Below the pieces are notes generated by a model. It did no database searches and was not told where the DNA came from. It was given only the letters and a program-made list of their open reading frames with translations. Of a stretch of 64,000 nucleotides of DNA, positions 54,439 to 64,000 are shown in pieces (the first letter of the stretch is position 1; the number at the start of each line of letters is the position of its first letter). This stretch comes from Alloprevotella tannerae ATCC 51259. Lineage in GTDB: Bacteria; Bacteroidota; Bacteroidia; Bacteroidales; Bacteroidaceae. Both the position numbers and the translations under genes were made by a program. Location of the stretch: assembly GCF_000159995.1 (NCBI RefSeq), contig NZ_GG700642.1, positions 1,224,742 through 1,288,741 of the forward strand. Direction: 5' to 3'.

Positions 54439-55170
54439 TTAACGATTACCACCCCTACTTCTACGATCACGTCTTCTGTCACGACGTTCACCATCTTGAC
54501 GACGGAAATCTCTCTCAGGCGTAAAATTAGGAGCTAAGTCTTTTTTACCATAGACCTCACCACGGCAGATCCACACCTTAATACCAATAAGGCCGACTTT
54601 TGTCAAAGCAGTGGTTTGGCAATAATCAATATCAGCACGGAATGTATGTAGAGGAGTACGACCCTCTTTGAACATCTCTTTACGAGCCATTTCCGCACCA
54701 TTCAGACGACCAGAAACTTGCACTTTAATGCCTTCTGCACCCATCCTCATTGCATTTTGAATAGCCATTTTAGCAGCACGACGATAGGCAATTTTACCTT
54801 CAATTTGGCGCGCAATACTCTGACCTACTATATTTGCATCTAGATCAGGGCGTTTTACCTCAAAGATATTGATTTGAACATCTTTATCTGTAATCTTATG
54901 AAGCTCCTCTTTCAGCTTATCAACTTCCTGACCACCTTTACCAATGATAATACCTGGACGTGAAGTACAGATAGTGATTGTAATCAGCTTAAGAGTTCTT
55001 TCAATGATAATTCTTGATACGCTGGCCTTAGCAAGGCGGGCGTTCAAATATCTACGCAGCTTACTATCTTCGAGCAAAGTATCCCCATAATTGGAGCCAC
55101 CATACCAGTTAGACTCCCAACCACGAATAATACCTAAACGGTTACTAATCGGATTAACTTTTTGTCCCAT
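54439..55170 (-). CDS. rpsC: 30S ribosomal protein S3
   Basis: 243 aa. KH domain with [20 protein letters not shown] and C-terminal domain [20 protein letters not shown]; ends in an Arg-rich tail ([18 protein letters not shown]). mRNA entry channel. Confidence 0.98.
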   Translation of the reverse strand: MGQKVNPISNRLGIIRGWESNWYGGSNYGDTLLEDSKLRRYLNARLAKASVSRIIIERTLKLITITICTSRPGIIIGKGGQEVDKLKEELHKITDKDVQINIFEVKRPDLDANIVGQSIARQIEGKIAYRRAAKMAIQNAMRMGAEGIKVQVSGRLNGAEMARKEMFKEGRTPLHTFRADIDYCQTTALTKVGLIGIKVWICRGEVYGKKDLAPNFTPERDFRRQDGERRDRRRDRRSRGGNR

Positions 55171-55181
55171 GTTTCTATCGA

Positions 55182-55580
55182 TTAATCGTTATTCTTGGTT
55201 CCTACATACAATGTAACGTGGTTGGAACGCTTGCGAATTCTATAGCCTCGCCCTTGAGGCGCAGGACGCATTCTCTTAAGAGTGACTCCCTCGTCTACAA
55301 AAGCTGTCACAATAAACAATTCTCCGTCATCAGCCTTTCGTTCATTTTTTGTCTCCCAATTGGTGATAGCTGAACGAAGCAGCTTTTCAACTGCTAATGA
55401 AGCCTGTTTCTTTGAAAAACGTAATGTTCCTAATGCTCGATTGACCTCCATTCCGCGGATCAAATCAACGACATAACGCATTTTTCGAGGGGAAGAGGGG
55501 ATATTACGGAGCTCAGCATAATACTGAGTTTTTTTGGCCTCTTTACGTTTAGCGGCCGCTAATCTTTTTCTTGCTCCCAT
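55182..55580 (-). CDS. rplV: 50S ribosomal protein L22
   Basis: 132 aa. [20 protein letters not shown] and the tunnel hairpin region [20 protein letters not shown]. Confidence 0.98.
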   Translation of the reverse strand: MGARKRLAAAKRKEAKKTQYYAELRNIPSSPRKMRYVVDLIRGMEVNRALGTLRFSKKQASLAVEKLLRSAITNWETKNERKADDGELFIVTAFVDEGVTLKRMRPAPQGRGYRIRKRSNHVTLYVGTKNND

Positions 55581-55615
55581 TATAATCTTTTGTTTTTTAA
55601 TTACAATACGCTGTA

Positions 55616-55885
55616 TTAGCGTTTGTTGTTACCCGCATGGCCACCAAACTTACGCGTCGGTGCAAATTCCCCTAACTTATGACCAACCATATTCTCGGTG
55701 ATATAAACCGGAATAAACTTATTGCCATTATGAACAGCAACAGTGTGACCAACAAAATCAGGAGAAATCATAGATGCTCTAGCCCAAGTCTTTACAACAT
55801 TCTTTTTACCACTTTCATTCATGGCAAGAATCTTTTTCTCAAGAGAGACAGCTATATAAGGGCCTTTTTTTAGTGAACGACTCAT
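55616..55885 (-). CDS. rpsS: 30S ribosomal protein S19
   Basis: 89 aa ([54 protein letters not shown]). Confidence 0.98.
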   Translation of the reverse strand: MSRSLKKGPYIAVSLEKKILAMNESGKKNVVKTWARASMISPDFVGHTVAVHNGNKFIPVYITENMVGHKLGEFAPTRKFGGHAGNNKR

Positions 55886-55905
55886 AAAAATTCAATTAGT
55901 GCTTG

Positions 55906-56730
55906 TTACTTTTTAGACCTTTCCAGGATATACTTATTAGACTGCTTCTTCGGCGCTCTTGTCTTAAGACCCTTAGCATAAAGACCTGTACGAGAACGTG
56001 GATGTCCACCAGACTGACGGCCTTCACCACCTCCCATCGGGTGATCAACAGGGTTCATAACAACACCACGGTTGTGAGGACGACGGCCTAACCAGCGAGA
56101 ACGTCCGGCTTTACCAGAAGATTCAAGTGCGTGATCAGAATTACCTACGCTACCTACAGTCGCTTTACAAGCACTCAGCACTTTGCGAGTTTCTCCTGAG
56201 GGCAATTTAATAACACAATAAGTGCCCTCACGTGACGTCAGCTGTGCAAAGTTGCCTGCACTTCTTACCAGAAGTGCTCCTTGACCAGGACGAAGCTCTA
56301 TGTTGTGAACTACTGTACCGACAGGAATATTCTGTAAGGGAAGAGCATTTCCGACTTCAGGAGATGCTTCTGCACCTGACATCAAGCGATCACCAACTTT
56401 CAAACCATTAGGCGCGATGATGTAACGCTTTTCACCGTCAGCATAAAACAGCAATGCTATACGAGCCGAACGATTCGGATCATACTCTATTGTTTTAACA
56501 ATTGCGGGAACACCGTCTTTCTCTCTACGGAAGTCAATCAAGCGGAATTTACGCTTGTGACCACCACCACGATAACGCGTAGCTCGGTGGCCGTCATTAT
56601 TACGGCCGCCGGTCGAACGCTTACCATAAACGAGAGATTTTTCTGGTACGGACGCAGTAATTTCATTAAACGTACCAATAATCTTGTGTCTCTGCCCCGG
56701 TGTTGTGGGCTTAAATTTACGTACTGCCAT
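55906..56730 (-). CDS. rplB: 50S ribosomal protein L2
   Basis: 274 aa. [24 protein letters not shown] N-terminus and the peptidyl-transferase-proximal loop [20 protein letters not shown] with the conserved His. Confidence 0.98.
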   Translation of the reverse strand: MAVRKFKPTTPGQRHKIIGTFNEITASVPEKSLVYGKRSTGGRNNDGHRATRYRGGGHKRKFRLIDFRREKDGVPAIVKTIEYDPNRSARIALLFYADGEKRYIIAPNGLKVGDRLMSGAEASPEVGNALPLQNIPVGTVVHNIELRPGQGALLVRSAGNFAQLTSREGTYCVIKLPSGETRKVLSACKATVGSVGNSDHALESSGKAGRSRWLGRRPHNRGVVMNPVDHPMGGGEGRQSGGHPRSRTGLYAKGLKTRAPKKQSNKYILERSKK

Positions 56731-56734
56731 TTAA

Positions 56735-57025
56735 TTAAATATTACTATAGAAGTCAATCGTTTCGCCCTCCTTAAGAGTAACTACCGCCTTCTTAAATGC
56801 GTTAGAACGCCCCTTAATTAAACCAGAGCGCGTATAACGTGACTTGTTTTTACCAGCATAGCGCGATGTATTAACGTCAACTACCGTTACGCCATACAAC
56901 GCCTCTACTTCTTTCTTAATTTGAAGCTTGTTCGCTTCAGGACGAACAATAAAACCGAATTTGTTTTGTTTGTCCGTCAAGCTAGTCATCTTCTCAGTGA
57001 CTAAAGGTTTTACGATATATGCCAT
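56735..57025 (-). CDS. rplW: 50S ribosomal protein L23
   Basis: 96 aa (IVKPLVTEKMTSLTDKQNKF; VVDVNTSRYAGKNKSRY). Docking site of trigger factor and SRP at the exit tunnel. Confidence 0.98.
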   Translation of the reverse strand: MAYIVKPLVTEKMTSLTDKQNKFGFIVRPEANKLQIKKEVEALYGVTVVDVNTSRYAGKNKSRYTRSGLIKGRSNAFKKAVVTLKEGETIDFYSNI

Positions 57026-57038
57026 AGTCTCTTAGCCG

Positions 57039-57668
57039 TTATCTATTCAGAACAGCGTCGATATCCTCCAGCGAACGCTCAGTTATAACCAATGCACCGG
57101 CATCAAGTACGTTATACGTATTGATATCCTTTGCAATAGCCAACTTAGCGCCCTCTAAATTACGAGCTGACAAAAATACATTTTTATTAGCTTCAGGCAA
57201 AATAACCAGCACTTTTTTTTCTGAGACCTTAAGATTATTTAGGATCTCAACAAAAGCCTTGGTCTTAGGAGTTTCCATCGTGAAGTCTTCGAGGACAACG
57301 ATTGAGTTCTCTTTAGCCTTGTAGCTCAATGCACTGCGGCGAGCCAAAGCCTTAAGCTTCTTATTCAGTTTAAAAGCATAATTGCGTGGTCTCGGGCCAA
57401 ATACGCGAGCACCGCCAACTAGTACAGGTGAGTTAATATCACCACGGCGAGCGCCACCGCCACCCTTCTGGCGACCAAGCTTACGAGTAGAACCACTCAT
57501 CTCGCTTCTTTCCTTTGACTTAGCTGTGCCTTGTCGTTGAGCTGCGAGATATTGTTTTACATCAAGGTAAATTGCATGATCGTTAGGTTCAATGCCAAAG
57601 ACTGCCTCATTGAGGACAGCTTTACGACCGGTGTCTTCACCTTTTATATTGAATACACTGATTTCCAT
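57039..57668 (-). CDS. rplD: 50S ribosomal protein L4
   Basis: 209 aa, with the tunnel loop [20 protein letters not shown]. Overlaps rplC stop by one base. In E. coli L4 represses the S10 operon. Confidence 0.98.
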   Translation of the reverse strand: MEISVFNIKGEDTGRKAVLNEAVFGIEPNDHAIYLDVKQYLAAQRQGTAKSKERSEMSGSTRKLGRQKGGGGARRGDINSPVLVGGARVFGPRPRNYAFKLNKKLKALARRSALSYKAKENSIVVLEDFTMETPKTKAFVEILNNLKVSEKKVLVILPEANKNVFLSARNLEGAKLAIAKDINTYNVLDAGALVITERSLEDIDAVLNR

Positions 57669-58288
57669 TATTTCTCAATTATTACGATTGAACCTTTACA
57701 GCCGGGTACAGATCCTTTAAGAAGGAGGAGGTTGTGCTCCGGTATTACTTTGATTACTTTCAGATTTTGATTGGTTGCGCGACGATTGCCCATCTGACCA
57801 GCCATACGCATACCCTTAAAAACCTTTGCAGGATAAGAGCATGCACCGATGGCACCCGGCTTTCTTGCGCGGTCGTCCTGACCGTGAGTACTCTGGCCCA
57901 CACCACCAAATCCGTGACGTTTCATAACGCCTTGGAAACCGTGACCCTTAGATGTACCAACAACGTCAACATATTCAACGCCCTCAAATACATCGGCAAC
58001 GGTAATCGTGTCGCCTAAGTTAAACTCTTTGTCAAAACCTGTGAACTCGGCCAAGTGGCGCTTGGGAGTGGTACCAGCTTTCTTAAAGTGCCCGAGAAGA
58101 GGAGCTGTCGTGTTCTTTTCTTTCGCTTCTTGGAAGCCAAGCTGAACAGCATTGTAGCCTTCTTTCTCTACGCTTTTAATCTGAGTAACCACGCAAGGAC
58201 CTACTTCGACAACAGTGCATGGTATGTTTTTACCATCAGCACTGAAAACGGATGTCATTCCGATTTTTTTTCCTAATAATCCTGGCAT
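57668..58288 (-). CDS. rplC: 50S ribosomal protein L3
   Basis: 206 aa ([20 protein letters not shown]; the conserved [20 protein letters not shown], then [20 protein letters not shown]). Preceded by a leader hairpin (58297-58347). Confidence 0.98.
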   Translation of the reverse strand: MPGLLGKKIGMTSVFSADGKNIPCTVVEVGPCVVTQIKSVEKEGYNAVQLGFQEAKEKNTTAPLLGHFKKAGTTPKRHLAEFTGFDKEFNLGDTITVADVFEGVEYVDVVGTSKGHGFQGVMKRHGFGGVGQSTHGQDDRARKPGAIGACSYPAKVFKGMRMAGQMGNRRATNQNLKVIKVIPEHNLLLLKGSVPGCKGSIVIIEK

Positions 58289-58296
58289 TTCAGTAG

Positions 58297-58347
58297 TTTT
58301 ATATACGGGAGCCTTGACGCTCTAAAAGAGACGCCGTAACCTCCCAC
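58297..58347 (-). promoter_or_regulatory. Hairpin between rpsJ and rplC
   Basis: GGGAG...CTCCC encloses a second stem (CGCTCT / AGAGACG). It could modulate expression within the S10 cluster; no known regulator is identified. Confidence 0.4.
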
Positions 58348-58365
58348 TAAATAATATATTGTATA

Positions 58366-58671
58366 CTATACTTTGATTTCCACTTCTACCCCACAAGGCA
58401 ACTCAAGCTTCATAAGTGCATCGACAGTCTTTGCTGTAGAGCTATAAATGTCGATCAACCGCTTGTAGGTTGAAACTTCAAACTGCTCGCGAGACTTTTT
58501 GTTTACGAACGTACTTCTATTAACCGTAATAATACGCTTACGAGTAGGAAGTGGAATAGGGCCGCTAACGATTGCGCCCGTAGCCTTTGCATTCTTTACG
58601 ATCTTCTCAGCAGATTTCTCTACGAGCGTATGATCATAACTCTTCAATTTGATTCTAATCTTTTGACTCAT
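58366..58671 (-). CDS. rpsJ: 30S ribosomal protein S10 (NusE)
   Basis: 101 aa ([40 protein letters not shown]). Also a transcription antitermination factor in other bacteria. Directly follows fusA (76-bp gap), with no tuf between. Confidence 0.98.
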   Translation of the reverse strand: MSQKIRIKLKSYDHTLVEKSAEKIVKNAKATGAIVSGPIPLPTRKRIITVNRSTFVNKKSREQFEVSTYKRLIDIYSSTAKTVDALMKLELPCGVEVEIKV

Positions 58672-58747
58672 ATTACATTCTGTTTATCAAGGGAAACGGT
58701 TTAAGAGTCATATTCTAAACAGCTCCCTTGGTATTGTATTTCACTTA

Positions 58748-60868
58748 TTACTTTACCAAGTCTACACGACCATTGATTTCCTCAAGCACCTGACGTGCGA
58801 TAGAAGCTGACAATGGTGAGTGGTGATGATATTGCATAGAGCTTGTTGCACGGCCAGAAGTAATGGTACGCAATGCAGTTACATAACCGAACATCTCAGA
58901 CAGTGGAACGAGCGCTTTCACAACACGTGCACCAGATCGCGTGCTTTCCATACCCTCTACCTGACCACGACGTTTGTTCAAGTCACCGATCACATCACCC
59001 ATATTCTCTTCAGGTGTAACAACCTCGAGACTCATAATAGGTTCCAACAAAACAGGACCTGCCTTTGAGCAAGCATTCTTGTAAGCGTTCAATGCTGCAA
59101 CCTCGAAAGACAACTGGTCAGAGTCAACCGGGTGGAAAGAACCATCAAGCAGCTCAACCTTAAGGCTGTTCATCGGGAAGCCACCAAGAACACCACTCTT
59201 CATAGCATTCTCGAAGCCCTTTTGTACAGAAGGAATGAATTCCTTAGGAATGTTACCGCCGGTAACCTTGTTGATAAATTGCAGGCCACCCTCTTTGAAG
59301 TCCTCGTCAACCGGACTAACATCAACGATAATGTCTGCGAACTTACCACGACCACCGGTTTGCTTCTTGTAAACCTCACGGAGGTTAACCGTCTGCGTAA
59401 TGGCCTCTTTGTAATTAACCTGAGGCTTACCCTGATTACATTCTACTTTGAACTCACGACGAAGACGGTCCAAGATAATATCAAGGTGCAGCTCGCCCAT
59501 ACCGGAAATAACCGTCTGGCCACTCTGCTCTTCTGTATGCACAGTGAAGGTAGGATCCTCCTCAGCCAACTTCTGCAAGCCCATTGAGAGCTTATCCATA
59601 TCTTTCTGCGTCTTAGGCTCAACAGCGATACCGATAACGGGATCGGGGAAGTCCATAGATTCAAGAACGATCGGAGCAGCTTCATCACAAAGCGTATCAC
59701 CTGTGCGGATATCCTTGAAGCCCACACCTGCACCAATATCACCTGCGCCGATTACTTCTTCCGGGTTTTGGTGGTTAGAGTGCATCTGGAAGAGGCGAGA
59801 TACGCGCTCTTTCTTGCGGCTACGCGGGTTATAGATATATGAGCCAGCCTCAATCTTACCGGAGTAAACGCGGAAGAAAGTCAGACGACCCACATAAGGA
59901 TCTGTTGCGATCTTGAAAGCCAAAGCTGAAGTGCGTTCATCTTCTGAGGGTTTACGATCTTCCTCTTCACCTGTCTCAGGATTTACACCAACGATATTCG
60001 GCGTATCCACAGGTGCAGGCAAGAACATACATACGTAGTCCAACAGATATTGTACACCCTTATTCTTAAATGAAGAACCCGGCGTCATTGGAACGAGCTC
60101 CATTGAGATTGTACCCTTACGGATAGCTGCCACAATTTCTTCGTTCGTCAAGCTTGTAGGATCTTCGAAATATTTCTCCATGAGCTTTTCGTCACACTCA
60201 GCAGCTTGCTCGAGCATCTTGCCGCGCCATTCCTCTGCTTCGTCTTGAAGTTCAGCCGGGATATCTTCCACCTCGTATTCTGCACCAAGCGACTCATCGT
60301 GCCATACGATAGACTTCATGCGAATAAGGTCAACGATACCCTTGAAGTTCTCCTCAGCGCCAATAGGAATTGCTACGACGCAAGGATTTGCGCCAAGCAC
60401 CGCCTTCATCTGACGCACAACCTCGAAGAAGTCTGCGCCGGAGCGGTCCATCTTATTTACGTATCCAATACGTGGAACGCTATACTTATCAGCTTGACGC
60501 CACACCGTTTCCGATTGTGGTTGCACGCCACCAACAGCACAATAAGTTGCCACGGCGCCGTCCAATACACGAAGCGAACGTTCAACCTCAGCCGTGAAGT
60601 CAACGTGCCCCGGAGTATCAATCAAGTTAATCTTAAATTTCTGATTATTCCACTCCCAATAACAAGTTGTAGCGGCAGACGTAATAGTAATGCCGCGCTC
60701 CTGCTCCTGAGCCATCCAGTCCATCGTAGCCGCACCGTCATGGACTTCGCCAATCTTATGCGTCTTACCCGTATAAAACAAGATGCGTTCTGACGTCGTC
60801 GTTTTACCGGCGTCGATGTGCGCCATGATGCCGATATTACGCGTTAAATGCAGGTCATGTTTTGCCAT
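58748..60868 (-). CDS. fusA: Elongation factor G
   Basis: 706 aa translocase GTPase. G1 [20 protein letters not shown]2/switch [17 protein letters not shown]3 [21 protein letters not shown]4 [10 protein letters not shown]; then domain IV ([14 protein letters not shown]) and C-terminal [20 protein letters not shown]. Same-length as bacterial EF-G 1 proteins. Between rpsG and rpsJ in the str part of the cluster. Confidence 0.98.
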   Translation of the reverse strand: MAKHDLHLTRNIGIMAHIDAGKTTTSERILFYTGKTHKIGEVHDGAATMDWMAQEQERGITITSAATTCYWEWNNQKFKINLIDTPGHVDFTAEVERSLRVLDGAVATYCAVGGVQPQSETVWRQADKYSVPRIGYVNKMDRSGADFFEVVRQMKAVLGANPCVVAIPIGAEENFKGIVDLIRMKSIVWHDESLGAEYEVEDIPAELQDEAEEWRGKMLEQAAECDEKLMEKYFEDPTSLTNEEIVAAIRKGTISMELVPMTPGSSFKNKGVQYLLDYVCMFLPAPVDTPNIVGVNPETGEEEDRKPSEDERTSALAFKIATDPYVGRLTFFRVYSGKIEAGSYIYNPRSRKKERVSRLFQMHSNHQNPEEVIGAGDIGAGVGFKDIRTGDTLCDEAAPIVLESMDFPDPVIGIAVEPKTQKDMDKLSMGLQKLAEEDPTFTVHTEEQSGQTVISGMGELHLDIILDRLRREFKVECNQGKPQVNYKEAITQTVNLREVYKKQTGGRGKFADIIVDVSPVDEDFKEGGLQFINKVTGGNIPKEFIPSVQKGFENAMKSGVLGGFPMNSLKVELLDGSFHPVDSDQLSFEVAALNAYKNACSKAGPVLLEPIMSLEVVTPEENMGDVIGDLNKRRGQVEGMESTRSGARVVKALVPLSEMFGYVTALRTITSGRATSSMQYHHHSPLSASIARQVLEEINGRVDLVK

Positions 60869-60972
60869 CTTCTTAAATCTTTCGTTTTAATGCAAATCTT
60901 CAGAGCGATTATCTTCGTATCTCACACGCCGTTATGGTATGTATCACGATCGAAGCTACTCGCCCCAACAAG

Positions 60973-61449
60973 TTAAAATCTGAAGTGAGCGAACGCACGG
61001 TTAGCTTCAGCCATACGGTGCATATCTTCCTTACGTTTGTAAGCTCCGCCCTGTTCGTTAAAGGCGTCCATAATCTCAGCAGCCAGCTTATCAGCCATGG
61101 TCTTGCCACCGCGCTTACGAGCGTAGCCAATCAGATTCTTCATAGAGACACTTTCTTTGCGCTCCGGGCGAATTTCAGTGGGCACTTGAAACGTAGCACC
61201 ACCGATACGACGAGATTTAACTTCGACTTGGGGTGTTATCTTATCCAAAGCCGCTTTCCAGATTTCCAGCGGAGAAAGCTCATTGTCTTTCATTTTTTCA
61301 CCTACGATCTCGAGCGACTTGTAGAAAATTTCGTAAGATACATTCTTCTTACCGTCGAACATCAAGTGATTTACAAACTTAGAAACCTTTTGGTCTCCAT
61401 AAACGGGATCCGGAAGGATAACCCGCTTCTTTGGTTTTGCTTTTCTCAT
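60973..61449 (-). CDS. rpsG: 30S ribosomal protein S7
   Basis: 158 aa, head assembly protein ([56 protein letters not shown]). Confidence 0.98.
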   Translation of the reverse strand: MRKAKPKKRVILPDPVYGDQKVSKFVNHLMFDGKKNVSYEIFYKSLEIVGEKMKDNELSPLEIWKAALDKITPQVEVKSRRIGGATFQVPTEIRPERKESVSMKNLIGYARKRGGKTMADKLAAEIMDAFNEQGGAYKRKEDMHRMAEANRAFAHFRF

Positions 61450-61535
61450 TACAATTGGTCTTATTTAGGCTGCATTGAGTTCTTCAATTCTCCTTCGAAA
61501 ATTTACTCAACCTTTTTGCAAACCAAATTAATTAC

Positions 61536-61919
61536 TTATTTCTTTGCTGCTTTAGGACGCTTTGCGCCGTACTTTGAACGACGTTGCGTACGGTTAGCCA
61601 CACCGGCAGTATCAAGCGTACCGCGAACGATGTGATAACGCACACCAGGAAGGTCTTTTACACGGCCGCCGCGCACAAGCACGATAGAGTGCTCTTGCAA
61701 GTTATGACCCTCACCCGGAATATAAGAGTTGACCTCCTTAGCGTTAGTCAAGCGCACACGCGCAACCTTACGCATAGCCGAGTTAGGCTTCTTAGGCGTG
61801 GTGGTATATACACGCACGCACACTCCACGACGCTGAGGGCAAGAGTCCAGTGCCGGAGATTTGCTCGTTCCGGTCACGACTTTTCTGCCCTTTCTCACTA
61901 ATTGTTGAATCGTAGGCAT
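61536..61919 (-). CDS. rpsL: 30S ribosomal protein S12
   Basis: 127 aa decoding-centre protein. [20 protein letters not shown] (Lys 43/44 region) and [20 protein letters not shown] keep the lysines whose changes give streptomycin resistance elsewhere, so a sensitive-type sequence. First gene of the cluster. Confidence 0.98.
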   Translation of the reverse strand: MPTIQQLVRKGRKVVTGTSKSPALDSCPQRRGVCVRVYTTTPKKPNSAMRKVARVRLTNAKEVNSYIPGEGHNLQEHSIVLVRGGRVKDLPGVRYHIVRGTLDTAGVANRTQRRSKYGAKRPKAAKK

Positions 61920-62001
61920 TTGTTTGATCTTTAATTTGTTATATATTTTATTTTCTTACTTTCTGCACTAAACGCTTGTGTGGTATACACTGTAGCGGCT
62001 G

Positions 62002-62009
62002 CAAAATTA
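62002..62009 (-). promoter_or_regulatory. -7 element of the rpsL cluster
   Basis: Minus-strand TAATTTTG, 82 bp before the rpsL ATG; CTTG 20 bp upstream is a degenerate -33 box. Confidence 0.6.
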
Positions 62010-62524
62010 CGAAGATTTGATTGAACAAACAAGATTTCAAGCACTTAATAGTTCATCGTCAAATGTTAAAAACAAGAATTATCGATTTGTTTGTAGCGGA
62101 AAAAGATACCATTGGACACTCACAAGGTATCAGCGGCGAACTTATCAGAAACGACATAATGAGCATCAATCGCTATGCATCGTTGCTCAAATTTTGCCCA
62201 ATACAGATGAAAAGAAATGGCTTTCGATTTGATTAAAAGGGCTTTTCGAGCGCTTTTAATACAAAAAAATCCACCTTCACGCGAAAAAGGTCTGAATAAA
62301 AAAACATTGTGCAGCTACAAATGGCTAACATAACGCGCTGTGCTGCGATGAAGCTGGAGAAAAAAAGTGAGTCCGAGCAACTTCTCGATGCGACCGTACG
62401 GCAGCGTACTTTTGGAGATCTACCTGATGAAAACTGCGTGCAAGAAACAAACAGCTGACAACTGAAATTTTACGCACGAAAGCTAGGCGAGATACGACTG
62501 AGAGGGCGACCAAACGGTGTGCGC

Positions 62525-62604
62525 TCACGTGAACAGACTCTTACGCTCACGAACGCAAACCTTTATCATCACGAGCGTAAGCCTTTTTCGTCGTGAGCGT
62601 AAAG
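62525..62604. repeat. 22-bp tandem array, family 2 copy B
   Basis: Units at 62525, 62547, 62569 and 62591, exactly 22 bp apart: TCACGTGAACAG..., TCACGAACGCAAACC..., TCACGAGCGTAAGCC..., TCGTGAGCGTAAAG. Preceded by GGTGTGCGCTCACG as copy A has GGTGTGCGCTCGTGA. Confidence 0.88.
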
Positions 62605-62729
62605 AAGGTAAACGAGGCGCTAATCGCCAAATCTTCTAAGTCTGGACGCATAATACGGCGGCAAAAGCATGACATGAAAGGTAGAAAACAAAAAGTCTCA
62701 GTCGTTAACGCCACTGAGAGAGAATACGA

Positions 62730-62762
62730 AAAAGCCGGACGAGAGGTGGTCGTCCGGCTTTT
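62730..62762 (-). terminator. Terminator of the OmpA-like gene
   Basis: AAAGCCGGACGA (62731-62742) pairs perfectly with TCGTCCGGCTTT (62750-62761); on the minus strand a T run follows. 23 bp past the stop. Confidence 0.92.
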
Positions 62763-62784
62763 GCATTTATAATTGAATCAAAAA

Positions 62785-63933
62785 TTACTTCTGATCGAGC
62801 GTACAGATACTTACGCGGTTCCAATCCGGCTCAGAGAACATGTTGCCAATACCTTGGCCTTCAGCCGTGATGCGAGAAGCGGCAATTCTATAACGCTTAA
62901 CGAGGATAGTCTTCACTGCGTCTGCACGAGCAGCAGCCAACTTCTTGTTGAGCTCTAATGGGCCTTCCGGAGAAGCATAACCCTTGATAACTACTGTAGC
63001 TTCTTTGTGGTTAGCTAAGTAAGTTGCTACGCGCTCAACGTTCGGCATTTGAGAAGGATCAACAACAGACTTGCCTTGACGGAACGTCACAGCTGAAGTC
63101 ATCAAGTTGTTAGTCGTTTCCTTAACTACCGGCTTACGGTTGCGGCAATCGTTCAATTGGTTCTGGAGATCAGCGATTCTGCGGTTTGCATCTGAAAGTT
63201 GGCCATCCTTGTCAGCCAATTGGCCGCGGAGGTCGTTGATGCGGCCGTTCAGACCGTCGATTTCGCCTTGGTCGTATGCGCGAACCTTAGTGAAGTAGTG
63301 CTCACCGTTGCTGGTCTTGAAGTGATAAGTAAGACCTGCGCGGAGTTCAACAGCTGCAGTGTTGAGATCGTAGTTAGCACCGCGAGCGCGAGCCATACCA
63401 CGGAAACCTTGGTGATCGAGGTTGTAAACGATAGCCGGCTTCAACGCGATAGTCCAAGCACGATTAGCGCCTAAGTTGAAGTTGAAGTTGAGACCGAATT
63501 TAGAAGTCCAGAAGTCTGTGCCATCGATGTTAGGATCGCTATCATACATATAGCCCCAGCCGAGACCACCTATTGCTTCGAGCTCGAAAGGACGCGGAGT
63601 GCCTTTGTAGCCGCAGAACCAGTTTGTAAGGTTAACCTTAGCCAATACAGATGCATTAACTTGGTCGATAGCTGTCAAAGAAGGAGTAGTATTTACGTTA
63701 GCTTCACCTTCAAAGCCTAGACCGAACACCGGAGTAATTTGCTTCGTCAACTCCAGACCGAAGTTAGCACGATTGTGCTTCCAGAAAGCTGGACCTTTAA
63801 CCGGAGCAATAGAACCTGCATTGAGGCCTAATGACCAGTTGTCAAAAAAGCGATGGTTTACAAAAGCGCCTTGTGCGTTTGCACCAAGTGCTACGAGGGC
63901 ACCCATTGCAAAAACTGAAATAATTTTACGCAT
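62785..63933 (-). CDS. OmpA-like outer-membrane protein
   Basis: 382 aa. Signal peptide (MRKIISVFAMGALVALGANA), N-terminal beta-barrel (about 22-225, FFDNWSLGLNAGSIAPVKG), a Gln/Asp-rich coiled linker (about 225-265: LRGQLADKDGQLSDANRRIA) and a C-terminal OmpA peptidoglycan-binding domain (about 290-382: VVIKGYASPEGPLELNKKLA, AARADAVKTILVKR, ITAEGQGIG). Anchors the outer membrane to peptidoglycan; a major OMP in Bacteroidales. Confidence 0.93.
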   Translation of the reverse strand: MRKIISVFAMGALVALGANAQGAFVNHRFFDNWSLGLNAGSIAPVKGPAFWKHNRANFGLELTKQITPVFGLGFEGEANVNTTPSLTAIDQVNASVLAKVNLTNWFCGYKGTPRPFELEAIGGLGWGYMYDSDPNIDGTDFWTSKFGLNFNFNLGANRAWTIALKPAIVYNLDHQGFRGMARARGANYDLNTAAVELRAGLTYHFKTSNGEHYFTKVRAYDQGEIDGLNGRINDLRGQLADKDGQLSDANRRIADLQNQLNDCRNRKPVVKETTNNLMTSAVTFRQGKSVVDPSQMPNVERVATYLANHKEATVVIKGYASPEGPLELNKKLAAARADAVKTILVKRYRIAASRITAEGQGIGNMFSEPDWNRVSICTLDQK

Positions 63934-63986
63934 GATTTTTTGGTTTAGTTGAAGTAATTAATTGTTCACCTCTTAATTTTATACCG

Positions 63987-63994
63987 CAAAGGTA
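63987..63994 (-). promoter_or_regulatory. -7 element of the OmpA-like gene
   Basis: Minus-strand TACCTTTG, 53 bp before the ATG; the -33 box would lie outside the window. Identical to the tRNA -7 boxes, fitting strong expression. Confidence 0.65.
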
Positions 63995-64000
63995 CGGCAA

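Larger units (their letters stand above)
61920..62784. other. Gene-free interval with a family-2 array
   Basis: Between the rpsL cluster start and the end of the OmpA-like gene (both minus). Contains the cluster promoter, the hairpin ATTAAAAGGGC / GCGCTTTTAAT near 62234-62259, the family-2 array (62525-62604) and the OmpA terminator. A 71-aa frame at 62021-62236 (TTG start) is not supported. Confidence 0.65.

Noticed and set aside
58672..58747. Looked for tuf between fusA and rpsJ.
   Set aside because: The gap is only 76 bp; tuf must be elsewhere, as is usual in this group.
62021..62236. 71-aa plus-strand frame divergent from rpsL.
   Set aside because: Needs a TTG start overlapping the cluster promoter region and has no recognisable domain.

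Overview
The window is a continuous piece of a Bacteroidales chromosome, most likely Prevotellaceae-like (family is an inference, genus not resolved). Evidence: promoters of the Bacteroidetes type (TTTG, 19-20 bp, TAnnTTTG) precede tRNAs, tracrRNA, rpsA, thioredoxin and ompA; there is a BspA-like protein with a type IX secretion tail, a TamL-type outer-membrane lipoprotein, DUF4827 and DUF2807 lipoproteins, a type II-C Cas9, and few Shine-Dalgarno sites.

Layout. 1-3.5 kb: recJ (5' end outside the window) overlapping recQ. 3.6-17.2 kb: envelope and metabolic genes (PAP2 phosphatase, DUF2807 lipoprotein, GHL10 glycosidase-like protein, a Cys-rich secreted protein with a plug-like tail, ThrE-type exporter, flavin reductase, DUF4827 lipoprotein, tRNA-Cys, TamL, SpoU methyltransferase, glycosyltransferase 2). 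17.8-23.8 kb: tRNA-Lys, then a complete type II-C CRISPR-Cas locus: a divergent tracrRNA on the minus strand with promoter and terminator, cas9, cas1, cas2, and a 6-repeat/5-spacer array. 23.8-27.5 kb: a gene-free stretch rich in hairpins and duplications, three poorly known genes (one TfoX-like), then another gap. 27.5-30.8 kb: a thioredoxin / four-domain CoA-disulfide reductase / MarR operon with paired palindromes at its promoter. 31.1-34.2 kb: BspA-like surface protein. 35.6-40.6 kb: pgk, nth, ribE, a lipoprotein and, divergently, rpsA. 41.5-43.6 kb: a decayed gene split by a 1,735-bp element with perfect 25-bp terminal inverted repeats and an 8-bp target duplication, carrying HNH and DUF2158 genes but no recognisable transposase. 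43.7-61.9 kb: the merged str-S10-spc-alpha cluster from rpsL to rplQ, all on the minus strand, without tuf. 62.8-63.9 kb: an OmpA-like protein.

The most unusual signals are non-coding. Seven short intergenic arrays, in four sequence families, share one architecture: about 3.5-5 units at an exact 21- or 22-bp period with partly palindromic units. Three families occur twice, one of them as an inverted pair about 14 kb apart. No listed feature type explains them. The mobile-insertion-cassette-like element at 41,705-43,439 is the second main find.
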